Shown here: positions 10,541 to 22,332 of the stretch, in pieces | Layout: every line of letters starts with the position of its first letter | How positions within the stretch are numbered: position 1 is the first letter of the stretch | NCBI RefSeq assembly: GCF_000699445.3 | Contig: NC_067195.1 | Location: 67,142,591 to 67,206,590 of the forward strand | DNA from: Schistosoma haematobium | Taxonomy: Eukaryota > Platyhelminthes > Trematoda > Strigeidida > Schistosomatidae | Length of the DNA: 64,000 nt | Reading direction: 5' to 3' | Made by a program: the position numbers and the translations under genes | Notes under the pieces: model-generated | Databases searched by the model: none | Told to the model about the DNA's origin: nothing | What the model saw: only the letters and a program-made list of their open reading frames with translations

Positions 10541-11896
10541 ATGAGGAGATACAACCTTAAGGTGCTTGGGATCAGTGAAACTCATTGGACGCAAGTTGGA
10601 CAACAACGACTAGCTTCAGGGGAGCTTCTGCTTTACTCCGGCCATGAGGAAGAAAATGCCCCACATACACAAGGAGTTACATTGATTCTGTCCAAACAAG
10701 CACAAAATGCACTTATAGGATGGGAATCTCATGAACCAAGGATCATCAAAGCCTCCTTCAAAACAAAGAAAGAGGACGTTTCAATGAACATCATCCAATG
10801 CTATGCGCCTACCAACGACTACAATGAAGACGCTAATGACCGATTCTACGATAGGCTGCAGTCAATCGTCGAGAAGTGCCCAACAAAGGACCTGACCATT
10901 CTGATGGGAGATTTCAATGCCAAGTTTGGAATGGGCAACACCGGATATGAATACATCATGGGACGACAAGGACTGGGAGAAAGGAACAAAAATGGTGAGA
11001 GATTTGCAATCACTTCAACATGTTATGAGGTTCTGGGCCGCAAGAAACACCATCACAAGGAATGGATCACTGTTGATACACTGGGTAAGATTCAAGAGAG
11101 GAGGAACAAGAAGGCAGCAATCAATACCAGTCGAACAAAAGCAGAGAAAGCCAAGGCACAAGCTGAATACACAGAAGAAAACAAACAGGTGAAGAGGAGC
11201 ATCAGAACCGACAAACGTAAATATGTGGAAGATCTAGCAATGACGGCGGAAAAGGCTGCAAGAGAAGGGAACATGAGACGACTGTATGATACGACAAAGA
11301 AACTCTCTGGAAATCACCGTAAACCGGAGCGACCAGTGAAAAGGAAGGAAGGCAAGGTAATCGCCAATATTGAAGAACAACAAAACAGGTGGGTAGGACA
11401 CTTCAATGAACTCTTGAATCGACCAGCTCCACTGAACCCACCCAACATCGAAGCAGCACCCACGGACCTCCCAATCAATGTTAGCCCACCAACAATTGAA
11501 GAAATCAGCATGGCCATCAGACAAATCAAGAGTAGCAAAGCAGCAGGACCGGACAACATCCCAGCAGAGGCACTGAAAGCAGACGTAGCGGCAAGTGCAA
11601 GGATACTCCACATTCTCCTCAATAAGATTTGGGATGAGGAACAAGTACCAAAAGACTGGAAAGAAGGACTTCTGGTCAAAATACCGAAGAAAGGCGATCT
11701 CAGCAAGTGTGATAACTACAGGGGCATCACTCTTCTCTCAATACCGGGAAAAGTCTTCAACAGGGTATTGTTAAACGGAATGAAGGACTGCATAGACGCC
11801 CAACTTCGAGACCAACAGGCAGGATTCCGTAAGGATAAATCGTGTACAGACCAAATCGCAACTCTACGGATCATTGTGGAACAATCAACTGAATAG
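10541..11896 (+). pseudogene. RTE endonuclease-reverse transcriptase, internally deleted 451-codon frame
   Basis: An apurinic-type endonuclease is joined to a partial reverse transcriptase. Residues 11-16 (ISETHW), 86-93 (QCYAPTND) and 121-130 (LMGDFNAKFG, with the catalytic D and N) are endonuclease motifs. At residue 156-157 the sequence jumps in frame to the linker (CYEVLGRKK), removing the region that should hold the final SDH motif. From residue 334 (AAGPDNIPAEAL) through 392-400 (NYRGITLLS) and 425-439 (QQAGF, then CTDQI) it is RTE reverse transcriptase. The TAG stop replaces a conserved Trp codon. ATG 10541 is an internal Met, because endonuclease sequence exists upstream in another frame. 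Catalysis is not expected. Confidence 0.85.
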
Positions 11897-12107
11897 AATT
11901 CATCATTCCACAGCGTCTGATAGCGTGGACAGAACAACACTATGGAAACTTCTTCGACACTACGGCACACCTCAGAAGATAGTCAATATCATACGTAATT
12001 GCTATGATGGATTAAACCGCAAAATCGTGCATGGAGGACAATTGACGGAGTCGTTCGAATTAAGGACCGGTGTCAGGCAAGGTTGCTTACTCTCACCCTC
12101 CTGGTGA
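11874..12107 (+). pseudogene. RTE reverse-transcriptase continuation, shifted frame
   Basis: After the stop at 11896 the frame shifts and the sequence SVDRTTLWKLLRHYGTPQK, then IVHGGQ and TGVRQGCLLSP follows. The stretch that should carry motif A (the FIDYEKAFD block with the catalytic Asp) is deleted around 11905-11920. Homology ends near 12122 with DWI-like sequence and then jumps to the 3' tail. Confidence 0.75.
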
Positions 12108-12162
12108 TCGACTGGATCATAAAGACTACATTAGGAGTAACAGGCGTAAGTTAGTAGGTAAG

Positions 12163-14027
12163 AATCCATCATTGGTTGCACGTTTAAAACAATTATTTTT
12201 AATTTTTGATAAAATGAGTGATGTAATCATTCTTGATATTGGCTAGTAGTGTAAACAAGGAAGTGTATTTGACTGAGTTTAAAATATCTAGATAATTAGA
12301 TAAACCTGCTGTCTTAGAGATTAAATGATGCAGTCATGCAATATATAGGAGAAAAATGTAAACTCTGACAACAATATAAAATAATTATTCTTATGTGTTC
12401 TTTCAATATTGGTATCTATTCCTTAAGATGATTAAGAATAACACTTAGACTCATTACAAAATAAAATTTAAACATTAAAGATTATACACTATATCAGTTG
12501 CCAAAGTCTTTTGTCATAGGGTTTCCTTTACTCATAATTTTGGGATCATAAATTTATTTATTTATTTTAATGTGATTCAGTAGATGAGTATCAAATATGT
12601 CTTATTGTTTTATGCCTTCAAATAAGTTCTCCGATATTAAGATACCTTAAATGATAACATGATTATTCACATTCTATGTATACTTAAAAGTTTTAAATGC
12701 TATAGATAGACCTGTTTGTTAACCATGTTTAACTTATCAAAATAATGATAAATAAGGATACATTTCATATCAATAATTTATAGATCCTGTTTAATGAACA
12801 AACATTTCATCGCTTGACCTTCACCTTGATCTTGCAAACTAATACATATACATATATATATTAATTCCTCTCCAGTATTTTTTCCCTAAAGGCATCTATA
12901 TTTATATTGTTCAGTTATCAACTGTGAAATTATCATTCAACTGAAGATACTGGATAAAAAAATAGCTTTGTATTTTTACTTTAAAAGAGACTAAATAAAC
13001 ATACATTAAATCTTCCCAGTAATTCTCATCATTATTAAAACATAAAGATAAATAAACAAAGAATATTCTATTTCATAAACTTACCTCAGTAAATAAAAGA
13101 GTTGATTAATTGTTAGGTTACTTTTTCATTTCGTTATTGGATAATTTATTGTTTATTGTTAATGATTTACATGTTTCCAAAATTTAAGTATCAGAACATA
13201 ACTAAACGGCAATTATCAGATAAATAAAAGATCTTGATCAGTTTAATTTAAAGATTTACTTCACTAGTTATGGTTAATTGAATACGTCTCGTCTCTTGTG
13301 ATAATTACAAAGAAGTTCGTAGGGATCAATTTTGTTGATTTATTTATGAATTGATTTAACTATATAAAAACTCATATAGTTGATTTTTCTGACTAATCTA
13401 ATTGTTAGGGACAGTAAAAAAGGTATGCTGCGAGTCCTCATGCAAATGTTACATGATATCGAGTAGTTTGGATGTCATTATTTATCAGCTATTAACATCA
13501 TTTTTGCCGTCACACGACAATTTTCGTAATATTTTTGCTTGTTACACAGCTTTTATTCCAGTTAATTAGTAGTTTAACGTAGCCGTTGCTCACTACTTGG
13601 GTGAATGTTAAGTCAGCCTAATGTGGTTATTTGTAATAATGTAAACCCAAGCAAGTGAAATTCACTATTTATAGAGTCAAAAAATAGACCACAGTCAGAT
13701 TTTTCAAGTGACAATGAACTCTAAAACCTGTAACATTTTATTCACATCCCCAAATATGCTGGTGATGAACTATTTTTGAACATTATATAAGTTACTAGTG
13801 TACAACCATAAACAGTTCTATTCATTATAAGTATCATCTTTTTGATGAAACTGACATATCAATATATAACTTATCTGAGAAAGAATAATCATATGAGTAA
13901 CAATTGACGTTGATATCCACTTTTGCCCGCTGTATATAATATCACTGTTGGTGTCACATTAATTAGTGACATATTCTTCATAAGTAAAACGATGCTTGTT
14001 CGTTTCGAGTGTGATAACTAAACGATG
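12163..14027. other. AT-rich, no element recognised
   Basis: Nearly 1.9 kb of AT-rich sequence. Short AT runs (12843-12862) only. GGCTAGTAGTG near 12241 resembles the Sm-alpha end but is too short to call. Confidence 0.4.
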
Positions 14028-14030
14028 TTG

Positions 14031-14082
<52 letters not shown>

Positions 14083-15141
14083 GTTGTTACCTTAAGTGGA
14101 GAAGCACAGGTCACTCACAAGCATTCTTCATCCAAATCTATCCTGAGCATACTTTTCCAGTTCTTTCTAGTTACTGTTCATCTTTTCCATGTCTGCTTCT
14201 AATTCTCAACGCAGCGTGTTCTTTGGCCTTCCTCTTTTCCGTTTTCTTTCAGGATTTCAAGTTAGGGCTTGCCTCGTGATCCAGTTCGGTGGTTTCCTCG
14301 ATGTATTTCCTATCTACCTCTAATATCTTTTCCTAATTTCCCTTTCGATGGAAGTTGATCCATTCTCTTCCACAGTAGGCTATTGCTGATGGCATCCGAC
14401 CAACGGATATTGAGTATCCGTGTAGTAAACTGTTTATAAATACTTGACCTTCTTGATGATAGTTGTAATAGTTCTCCACGTTTCAGTTCCATACAATAGG
14501 ACTATCCTGACTTTCGGATTAAAGATTCTGACTTATAAGTCGGCTGAGAGTTGTTTTAAGTTTCATATGCTCTTCAATTGCAGGAATGCGACCCTTCCTT
14601 TTCCAATCCTCACTTTTAGGTCTGCATCCGATCCTCCTTGTTCATCGATGATGCAGCTCAGGTCAGTTATGTGAAAGGTTGCACATCTTCCAAATCTTCT
14701 CCATCAAGTGTGATCGGGTTGGTTTTCTCTGTGTTGTATTTGAGAATCTTGCATCTTCCCTTGTGTGTGTTGAGATCCACTGATGCAGAGGCTGCTGCTA
14801 CACTAGTTGTCTTCATCTGAATTGTTTCATGTGTATGGGATAGAAGGGCCAGGTCATCTGTGAAGTCAAAATCATCTATTTGCATCAAATTTATAAACCA
14901 GTTTCATGCGTCAGCTCAGATGTGAAGGTCTCCATAATCCAGTCGGCCAGCAGAAGGAAGAGGAAAAGAGAGAGTAAACAGCCTTGTCTGACCCCGATAA
15001 TCACTTGGAATGCATCTGTCAGCTTTCCTCCGTACACGAATTTGCACTGTAGTCCGTCATATGAATTCGGGATGATGTTGACGACCTTCTTATGTACACC
15101 ATAGTGTTGAAGATGTTTCCAATCAGTCCTCCTAAGGAAAC
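14028..15141 (-). mobile_element. RTE LINE 3' part, minus strand
   Basis: The longest minus-strand RTE copy. It starts at its 3' tail (TTAC)n at 14030 and runs back through the reverse-transcriptase C-terminus (SDAISNSLLWKRMDQLPS near 14370, ASASVDLNTHKGRCKILKY near 14760) to the GVRQGCLL region near 15000 and the LRHYG-like region near 15120. Frameshifts and stops throughout make it a 5'-truncated dead copy. Confidence 0.85.
14030..14082. repeat. (TTAC)13 microsatellite, RTE tail
   Basis: About 13 uninterrupted copies of TTAC on the plus strand (GTAA on the element strand) form the 3' tail of the RTE copy. It is the longest such tail in the window and would be expected to be length-polymorphic. 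Confidence 0.95.
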
Positions 15142-16330
15142 ATCGCCTGTTGTTAATTAATACGAATTTATGATGCGTCTGTTATAGAGGTTCAGAATTA
15201 ATTTCTATAGGAGGAATCCGTAATCACTGACCATATTATAAACAAAGAGCTGATGCACATTAACGAGTAATATCTAAATAGTGCTTACCAATGATGTCAT
15301 TTTTGTATGTAAACCATGAATTGCTAATAGTATTGTGAACGCTATAATTGAATGTTTCTGAAATTTCATTATACTACTTGAAGCTTTTGATATGGTTTAT
15401 TTGTTGCCTGCAATTCCGTTGGAAATACGAAATGACTAGGTGAAATTCTAGAAGGGTTAGAAAATAAAAGCATTGTTTACAACAAGTAAGTCACTTTTAG
15501 GTACATTCTGTTAGCTGCTATTTCATTTACTTATTGAACTTGATACAGATAACGAAGTTTAATCATTTGTTTCACGATTCATTTGCTGTTTTTCAGAATT
15601 GCATTAAGCTAGAAAGGCACCCATAGATTTTTTGATACACAACTTATGGCTTCTGTCAACTAATTGAAAGGTTCAAACCTTTATAATAATCAAGTCTATA
15701 CCGATAAACAACTTATAGAATTTCTGGATATGGAAAACTATGTGAAGAAACAACTTTCATATTGACGATAACTGTGTTTAATATTGACTGTTGCCACATT
15801 TCTTCATCTAATGGATTATTTAAACATAAAGATAACAACTGTACTCAGTCTTTTGCACTATAAATCTTGTTAGTATTCATCCAAATATACTAACGTAGTG
15901 AAGAAACTTATATATACAACACAACTTTTTGGCGAAACTTCTGAACTGATGCACTATTACAAGTTTTTATAATGAACTGCGTACTTGTAAGGCAGACTTT
16001 TAGTTGTTTTTAATTTTCACAAACAGTTACCTGTTAAGATTATCAGTATACCTCCTTATGAAACTACGAGGACGAAAATAAAAATTGGGCAAAAGTTTAT
16101 TGATACATCATTACTACTGGTAAAAGCAGAGCAACATTGATGCAAAAAATCAGTTTACAAGTTGTACACATAGTTAAGTTACAAATTCAACCACAAAGAA
16201 CTTTTTAAAATAAACAGTTCCTGTCACGTCCCCAAACTTTGTTATATTCCGAGCCATATTTTTTTGCTGTAAGGATTACACGAAGATAAGCGTTAGAGAA
16301 ACTACGATCTTACCTAGTTATTTATGATGC
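15142..16330. other. AT-rich, no element recognised
   Basis: No shared repeat or coding signal recognised. Confidence 0.4.
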
Positions 16331-17180
16331 TTAAGTTAAAATTGTCCATTTTTTTCTCCACCAACACCGCGAAGCGCTTACCAAATTTCTCGACAATCTG
16401 TCCTTTGTTGAATCAGCACGTACTGTTTGCTTCGCTTGGGTAATAAAATTGTTGTGTTATCACGGAAGGTTTGTGTGTCATCTATGTTCCATCGACTGTA
16501 ATGTCTAAGAATATGATGAACTATGAAGTTTATATTTTGTAATACTAATAGTTAAAACTTACCGGTTATTTAACATTTCGTCTTAATCCGTGAGTAAAAC
16601 AGCAATTCACTCAAACTTTGTGTATCTGGAGTTGTTAAGTCATTCTTATTACGCCGTTCTTTGAACCTTATTAACCTCTAAACAAAGACGAGGATGTTTA
16701 GTAGAGTAAATGGTATCCCAGATCATGTTGTGAAGCAACAATCGAGTCGACGTGTGCAATTTGCAGCAATACATCTGACTCCAGTTGGATCGTTTCTGAT
16801 TGCTATTAAGATATGCACGTCGCCAATCCTCGTATATAATCGAATAACGTAATTAACAAATACAAATACGAGAGTGGATTTTTGAGTGCGTATATTTTGT
16901 ACACTCACTGATTTGAACAGACAATCAAGGGGGCGAAGCGAAACGACGTGTGGTGGAGAGGGCATGTGAGCCAACTCGATTTATAATCAGATAAAAATAA
17001 GCTACAAATATGTGATGATTAAGATAAGAAACGCACACGTACGTTCATATAAAAACAGTCAAGGTTGATAAGTGGTTAAAAGACAAGGTCAAAATGTGAC
17101 TCAAGAAGAATGGATAAATTAGCCTATCGAGAAGCAAGAATAAGCTATGTCGACTTGCATAGCCTTACATACACTACAAA
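16331..17180. repeat. GC-richer block, probable old retroelement remnant
   Basis: Base composition rises here (CACCGCGAAGCGC near 16366, GGGGGCGAAGCGAAACG near 16930) relative to both flanks. No reverse-transcriptase, gag or integrase motif is readable, and the 83-codon minus-strand frame (16723-16974) has no family signature. Composition and sharp edges suggest foreign repeat material, but there is no second copy in the window to confirm it. Confidence 0.3.
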
Positions 17181-18409
17181 ACAGAGAGAGCTAAATTCAT
17201 GTTTTTCGCAATGATTTGGTGATTTTACTGCAGCAAAAGATTACTTAAATATGAGAACACTTAGAATTCATGTAACGCAACGAACACCTAACAAACACAC
17301 AGGAATTAACATACGGGATGTACGCTTCATGCCAGGCCGTTCAAGGTAATTGAAATGAAACATCTGTTGGTTTTGAGTGAACATATCATTTTTACCGTCC
17401 CGATTGTTAACATTTGAGCTTAATTAACAACGTTATCACAGAATACTTAAAGGTCAACTAGTGATTGTTAAATGGTCTTCATAAAATCTAGTAAATATCA
17501 TTATCTCCAAAAACATCATGCTCATTACTACAAGTAAAAGTCACTTTATTTATCGATGCACATGGGCTATAATTGGGAATAAAAATCATAATAAACACAT
17601 AATATGAAAATTTATTTAGTTTACTTTGTTGGAAATGAAGGTTAAACAAATTGTGCATCAAATATAACATTGGATGTTTGAGAATACAGACTAAAGAATT
17701 AATTTCCTTGATATGATTAGAGATGTACAATCAATGAAACATGATATTCAAGCCATATATTAATGAGATGAAGATTCGTTTTCATACCTCATTTTCAAGA
17801 AAAATTTTGTGGATTACACAGCACTTTGAATTATTTAGTTGGAGCCATATTATCATCTAGATTCTTGGATTATGTTTCATTTTGCTAAACCTTCCATATT
17901 ATCTGTACTTTAAAAAATCTAAAACCTACTATGCAAACAATGAAATCTATGATCGATTACATTGTTAGGAAAACTTTATAATCAGATTGATTATTTCACC
18001 TAACATCATCCGTTTAACCTAAACAATGAATAAAACTGAACTTACTTAGGCTGTTTTGTTAAGAAATCACTGTGCCACTATATATAGATCATTGTATATC
18101 ATCATTCATAACAATCAATTCATACATTATTCTAGTAAATTATGTCAATAATTCAACAAATACTAAACTTCTTTGAGTTTATACGTCAAAAATGTCATTC
18201 TGGTTGTTGGACATATTACAAACAGATAGATTGGTTCCCTTTATGAATTTAAATTAAGCAAGAACAAATATCGATGCAGAATAGTATGAATTCATATTAT
18301 TTCGAGGTTTCTCGTCAGCTACTTACAAACCAAAAATGTGATAGAATTTTTACATTGATAATGTGAAAACAACTGACATAGATGAGTGTAAATAACTGGA
18401 TTACAATAA

Positions 18410-18413
<4 letters not shown>
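17181..18413. other. AT-rich, no element recognised
   Basis: No shared repeat or coding signal recognised. Confidence 0.4.

Positions 18414-18454
<41 letters not shown>
18414..18454. repeat. (AT)20 microsatellite
   Basis: An uninterrupted AT dinucleotide run of about 41 bases, the longest in the window. Shorter runs lie at 20042-20059, 38175-38192, 44862-44882, 45719-45735 and 51157-51173. Confidence 0.95.
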
Positions 18455-18456
<2 letters not shown>

Positions 18457-18748
18457 TAGAACAGGTCAGAGGTCAAAAGGAATTAATTCGAGTTGGGTGG
18501 TGTAATCGTTTAGTGAAGTTCATAAATTATGTGATAATTTTAGAGATTAATGGAATTGAATAATCATAAGATGTTTGTTCTTGCTTTATTTAGATCCACC
18601 TGAGCTACAAATCTTCTCCATCATCTCAGATAGATTATGTTTATGTTCTCTCCAATTTATTTAATTTCAATGTATCAATATGATAAAGATACAAAAGTTA
18701 GTAGTTCTTTTAACTACGTACAATTCAATAATAATTTTTTAAAACAAA

Positions 18749-18925
18749 GATGGATAGTGGCTAGTAGTGGAATCCAGGACGCGTTTTTCGTCCTATTTAG
18801 GACTTACCAGCTGGTTGTACATGTATCTCAGAGTTGATGTTCACTCTGGGACTCGAACTGTCATATCTAGAGCTTATATTCTTGATATGCCGTGTATAAC
18901 TTGAGCAATTGAACGGTAGAATCCT
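18749..18925 (-). mobile_element. Sm-alpha-like SINE copy
   Basis: The plus strand begins GATGGATAGTGGCTAG, followed by a hammerhead-like block and then GGGACTCGAACTG (complement of a B box) near 18846. The order is head, then ribozyme, on the minus strand. Sm-alpha is a known schistosome SINE-like satellite with a pol III promoter and hammerhead ribozyme. The head is diverged. Confidence 0.75.
18772..18816 (-). ncRNA. Hammerhead ribozyme, mutated core
   Basis: The order of parts is right: stem II GTCC with GGAC, GAAA, an ACGCG-type stem III, then the GTC cleavage triplet and CTGGATT. The first core box reads CTGGTAA instead of CTGATGA, changing two essential positions, so activity is unlikely. 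Confidence 0.7.
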
Positions 18926-19505
18926 TCCAAGTTGCAAATGAGAAGATAGAAGACAAGTGAAAGGAATGTTATTCCAGACAGTGTCGATAATAGTAAAAAA
19001 CTGTTAAGTATTTATAGGTTTTAGTAAAAACGAAACCATCGTTATGTCTATCCAATCAGCAATCAAGGGTTTATTAGCATTGTTCAATCGGAAAGCTACA
19101 CGTAGAGATTCTAGAATATTCCTCCAGAAGATTATTGAATGGGATATCTTCGGCTCCTTCTGAGCTTCTTACAGTTTCTTCAAGTTCATCCATAGACCGT
19201 CCTCACGCGAACCCAGTACAATGTTGTAAATTATCTAAGGTTAATTAAAATCGCTTCAAAAAACTTGTACCGTTTTCTTTCCTTTTCTTTTTTACAGGGA
19301 ATGATCTATGAGTTTTAAAAGAGCAACTCAAAAATATCCTATTGATATACGATAAATGTATGGTGGGTAATTTAATTGAGAAAATCAATTCAATTTAAAA
19401 AATTAACTAGTTGATTAAATGAATATCATCAGAATGGAAGAAAATAACTGTAAAATATATTTTTATTTTTGTGAAAAAAGACACAGTTTCACTTCTACAA
19501 CAAAT
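18926..19505. other. AT-rich spacer
   Basis: No shared repeat recognised. Confidence 0.4.
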
Positions 19506-19537
19506 ATGAATCTCGCGAGGTGCGGGATCGTGGATGC

Positions 19538-19583
19538 GCACTGCTGAGGAGTCCCATACCAGGACGAAACCGCTGTCGAGTGC
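19538..19583 (+). ncRNA. Hammerhead 1 of the dimer
   Basis: Core boxes CTGAGGA and GAAA and the GTC cleavage triplet are intact, and stem II is GTCC with GGAC. Two weaknesses: stem III CCGCTG has a mismatch, and stem I pairs GCACTG with GAGTGC, losing the pair next to the cleavage site. Activity is possible but reduced. Confidence 0.65.
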
Positions 19584-19796
19584 TTCCAGGTTTTTCATAG
19601 TGGTCTAGCTTGTGATATTAATCAAAATATGCTCACTAGTGACTGGCTTCACGAGGTATATCCTGGAGTTCTAGTGAGAAGTAGTGACCAGTGGAGTTCA
19701 ACCAGGTCTGTTGTGAGGTAGTAACTCACTGAAGACAATGGTGAATGTGTCGCTCAAGTTCGTGGATTAGTTGAAGTTAGACATTAACACCGTTGG

Positions 19797-19866
19797 GTGC
19801 CGGCTCAGTGGTCTAGTGGTTAAGTGCTCGGGCGCGAAACCAGTAGGTCCTGGGTTCGAGTCTCGC
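19797..19866 (+). promoter_or_regulatory. tRNA-like pol III promoter head (A and B boxes)
   Basis: The A box TGGTCTAGTGG at 19809-19819 fits TRGYNNANNNG. The B box GGTTCGAGTCT at 19853-19863 fits GGTTCGANTCC except for the last base. The spacing of 44 nt between starts is normal for an internal pol III promoter. Acceptor-stem pairing was not evident, so this is a tRNA-derived head and not a tRNA gene. The source tRNA cannot be named with confidence. Confidence 0.75.
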
Positions 19867-19887
19867 AGGGGGTGAGGTCGTGGATGC

Positions 19888-19933
19888 GCACTGCTGAGGA
19901 GTTTCACGATAGGACGAAACGGCCGTCCAGTGC
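19888..19933 (+). ncRNA. Hammerhead 2 of the dimer, core intact
   Basis: Stem I GCACTG with CAGTGC is perfect, with core CTGAGGA. Stem II is GTTT with GGAC, two of its pairs now G-U so that pairing survives the substitutions. GAAA and the self-complementary stem III CGGCCG follow, and the cleavage triplet is GTC ending at 19927. It is one of the best ribozymes in the window. Confidence 0.78.
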
Positions 19934-19985
19934 TTCCAGGCTTTCCATGGTGGTCTAGCTTCAACTGACTCATGATCTTAACCAT

Positions 19986-21082
19986 TGAAATATGATATTT
20001 GTCAATACCATTATGAATAACGAACTTTCTTCATGATGATCTTATATATATATATATATGCTTTATGTTAAGGAAACTAGTTTATTTCATTTCTTTTGCT
20101 AACAAATGATAGTGTTTATGTGTAAAGGTAATCGGAGTAAAATGTTTCTGATTCGTTTTACAATCTTGAAATTCGTTATTATCTGGTTGGCTGCTTTTAC
20201 TACCAATTTTACTACTTTTTACAATTTATACCATGTTCATATTTGTTACTATTCATACAGGGTTGTTGCATTATAAATTTTGACTTCTTGAATTTTAAGC
20301 TTATCCTATAAATGATGATTTCTTCCTGTCTTCTACTATATTAAGTATAGTTGTTAAAGTGATATGCTTCAATCAATTGATCTATTGAATTCGTATTGTA
20401 TGCCGTTAGAATTAAAAGATTCTCAGTGATTCGTAACTAGAAAAAACCATGTCATGCTCAATGAATCATGGAACTTTATTAGAAATTGTATAATTAGTAT
20501 TTAATAATTAATGCATTAACTATATTAATCCAAGTTGAATAAACTGTGGATTTTGATTTTGTGCTATACAAAAAATTTGGTTACCACTCAGTGACCAATT
20601 AATGTAAACTAAATAAATACTATGAAATGAATATGATAATTTCAAAAGATGATTTTACCAAATATTGATGCCATTTAGAGAATTACCATAAACTGTTATA
20701 TAATTACTTTGTCCTAGTATGGGAAATTTACGGGAAATGTACATCTCAAAATAAGAGCCGAAACGAATTTATATGAAATGACTCAACTAAGGAATATGTT
20801 ACAATATTCTATATTTTTTAATTTTCAATACATTTGTATCATTAATAAAATACAATAGTTCCATATGTTCAATGAGCACACTTTTTATTATCAGGAATAT
20901 AAACCAAGTAAGTATACCAAACCTTAGGAAAACAATTATTAAGTCCTTCTTTCCTCGTGAACGTAACTTTCAAATAAAAAAACTTCACTATGGATAGTAT
21001 ATTGTTTGATGATAACAAAAATTAATCTTTAAATAGATTAACCTTTATAGCAGCTCAAAGAGTTTGTTCACATTTTATTTGG
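19986..21082. other. AT-rich, no element recognised
   Basis: Holds a short AT microsatellite (20042-20059). Otherwise nothing recognised. Confidence 0.4.
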
Positions 21083-21555
21083 TTAAGCCCTTTTGTTAAC
21101 TAAACGGACAGAGTCATTCGTACAATAACAACTTATATCATTGTACCTTCATTATTGTTGTGATTGTATAAATGTGTATGCTTGAGCATTTGTTTACTGA
21201 CTACGCGTATATTCGTTCTGCTAGTCTTACTGTTAGTCGCTTAGTTGATTTAATGATTCATTCATTTCCCTATAAATATACACATGTACATTTAATCCTA
21301 TTCATTCGGCTCCTGGACTCGCTTATTCGATTCGCCAGCTCACTCTCTTCCCTGCTTGCTTTTCGGCATTACGCTATCATAGTTACTTAACGTATCTGTA
21401 ATTTTAATTATCTGTACATGGTGCAATAATAAATGTAATCAACACTTCGTATTCGCCTTCTGAATAATACACCGTTGGGCCATTATCTAATGATGGTTAT
21501 CAGAACGAACTATATACGAAGTTTAACGGATTATCTTGAATACCAACTACCACAC
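21083..21555 (+). repeat. LTR-like dispersed repeat, copy 1
   Basis: Aligns by eye over its whole length with 24862-25330: TTAAGCCCTTTTG, then TCTGCTAGTCTTACT, a TATA-like block near 21274, TGCTTTTCGGCA, AATAAATGTAATCAACACTTC, and an end near ACCAACTACCACACC. A TATA-like motif upstream of an AATAAA signal is typical of a solo LTR in plus orientation. No coding sequence is associated. Confidence 0.6.
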
Positions 21556-22332
21556 CTTTTAAATTACATTATTAGGCTCTTTTCATTATTAAATCTCTAC
21601 AATTATTGTACATATAAAAATCAATTGAAACCTGCCTTGTTGTATAAATTCTATTACTTGTAATATATGTGAAATATTATTTCTATATCCTATTGGTGAA
21701 TTATTAGGAATGATTTTTTCCCTTTTTTTAGCCACCCATAAATAAATTTATTCAGTTGGATAATATCTCTTGTCAAATTTCATTGTTATTCATGTGTTTT
21801 CTTTTGGGGGGGGGAGGTGGTTTTTTTGGGTTTTTTTGTTTTACTAGCCGACAAAAGAAACATATTATAGATTTTATTACTATGTAATATTTCTCTTGTA
21901 TTTTTTCTGTAGTTGAAAATCAAGACAGGAAATAAAATAAATTCAATTTCATTTTTTTTTTAAATTTCTATCACAAATATGAACATCTATTTTATTTATC
22001 TTGACATATACTATACATATCATCTAATAATTTGAGCATAACCAATAAATATAACTAGTTAATCATTGAATAGTTGTCAATGTTAAATATAATTATTTCT
22101 TCCATGCTACTATTGTCCTATCGACAAAGTTACTATGAAGTCTTAAGTCTAAGTGATTGAATATTGCATACAATATACAGAATACTTAGTGATTAAAGGT
22201 AATGAGTAAAAAGTTTAGGTTCAAAGATCTCTACTAACTACTTCTAATCAATTAATATAAGTAGTCAGTTTCTATTTGAGACTAGATAAACTAATATGAC
22301 TATATTGTACAGTGATTTTACATTATAACTCT
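21556..22332. other. AT-rich, with a G-run
   Basis: Contains a strand-asymmetric purine block at about 21805-21835 (ten consecutive G at 21806-21815, then further G and T runs). Otherwise nothing recognised. Confidence 0.4.

Larger units (their letters stand above)
10212..12162 (+). mobile_element. RTE-clade LINE, longest copy, internally deleted
   Basis: Runs from a 5' leader (CCTCCGGGGGCTAC at 10227) through endonuclease and reverse-transcriptase sequence to the RTE 3' end (TTAGGAGTAACAGGCGTAAG, then TAGTAGGTAAG). An intact element should be about 3 kb with one ORF near 1,000 codons. This one has lost the endonuclease C-terminus, reverse-transcriptase motif A and nearly all sequence after the GCLLSP motif. 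It is non-autonomous, but both ends are present. Confidence 0.88.
19506..19985 (+). mobile_element. Tandem tRNA-SINE/hammerhead dimer (retrozyme-like)
   Basis: The unit contains, in order: part of a B box, hammerhead 1 (19538-19583), the body and linker (CTAGTGACTGGCTTC near 19637, then GGAGTTCTAGTGAGAAG), the head motif GAAGTTAGACATTAACACCG near 19774, an A box at 19809, a B box at 19853, hammerhead 2 (19888-19933), and a tail ending near 19985. The two cleavage sites, after 19577 and 19927, are 350 nt apart, so self-cleavage at both would release a 350-nt monomer. Direct repeats with hammerheads around one full unit are the hallmark of retrozymes. No protein is encoded. Confidence 0.8.

Noticed and set aside
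12241..12254. Sm-alpha end at GGCTAGTAGTG
   Set aside because: Eleven bases only, without the adjoining ribozyme or flank.
14030..14082. CRISPR-like or satellite array
   Set aside because: It is a simple 4-bp microsatellite forming the RTE tail, with no spacers.
13996..14279. Leu/Thr-repeat protein frames over the (TTAC)n tract
   Set aside because: They are translations of the microsatellite and of antisense RTE sequence.
16723..16974. 83-codon minus-strand frame as a host gene
   Set aside because: No conserved domain, no supporting neighbouring exon, and it lies within a block of repeat-like composition.
19797..19870. A functional tRNA gene
   Set aside because: A and B boxes are good, but a paired acceptor stem and a clean anticodon arm are not evident, and the same sequence recurs as SINE heads followed by a hammerhead.
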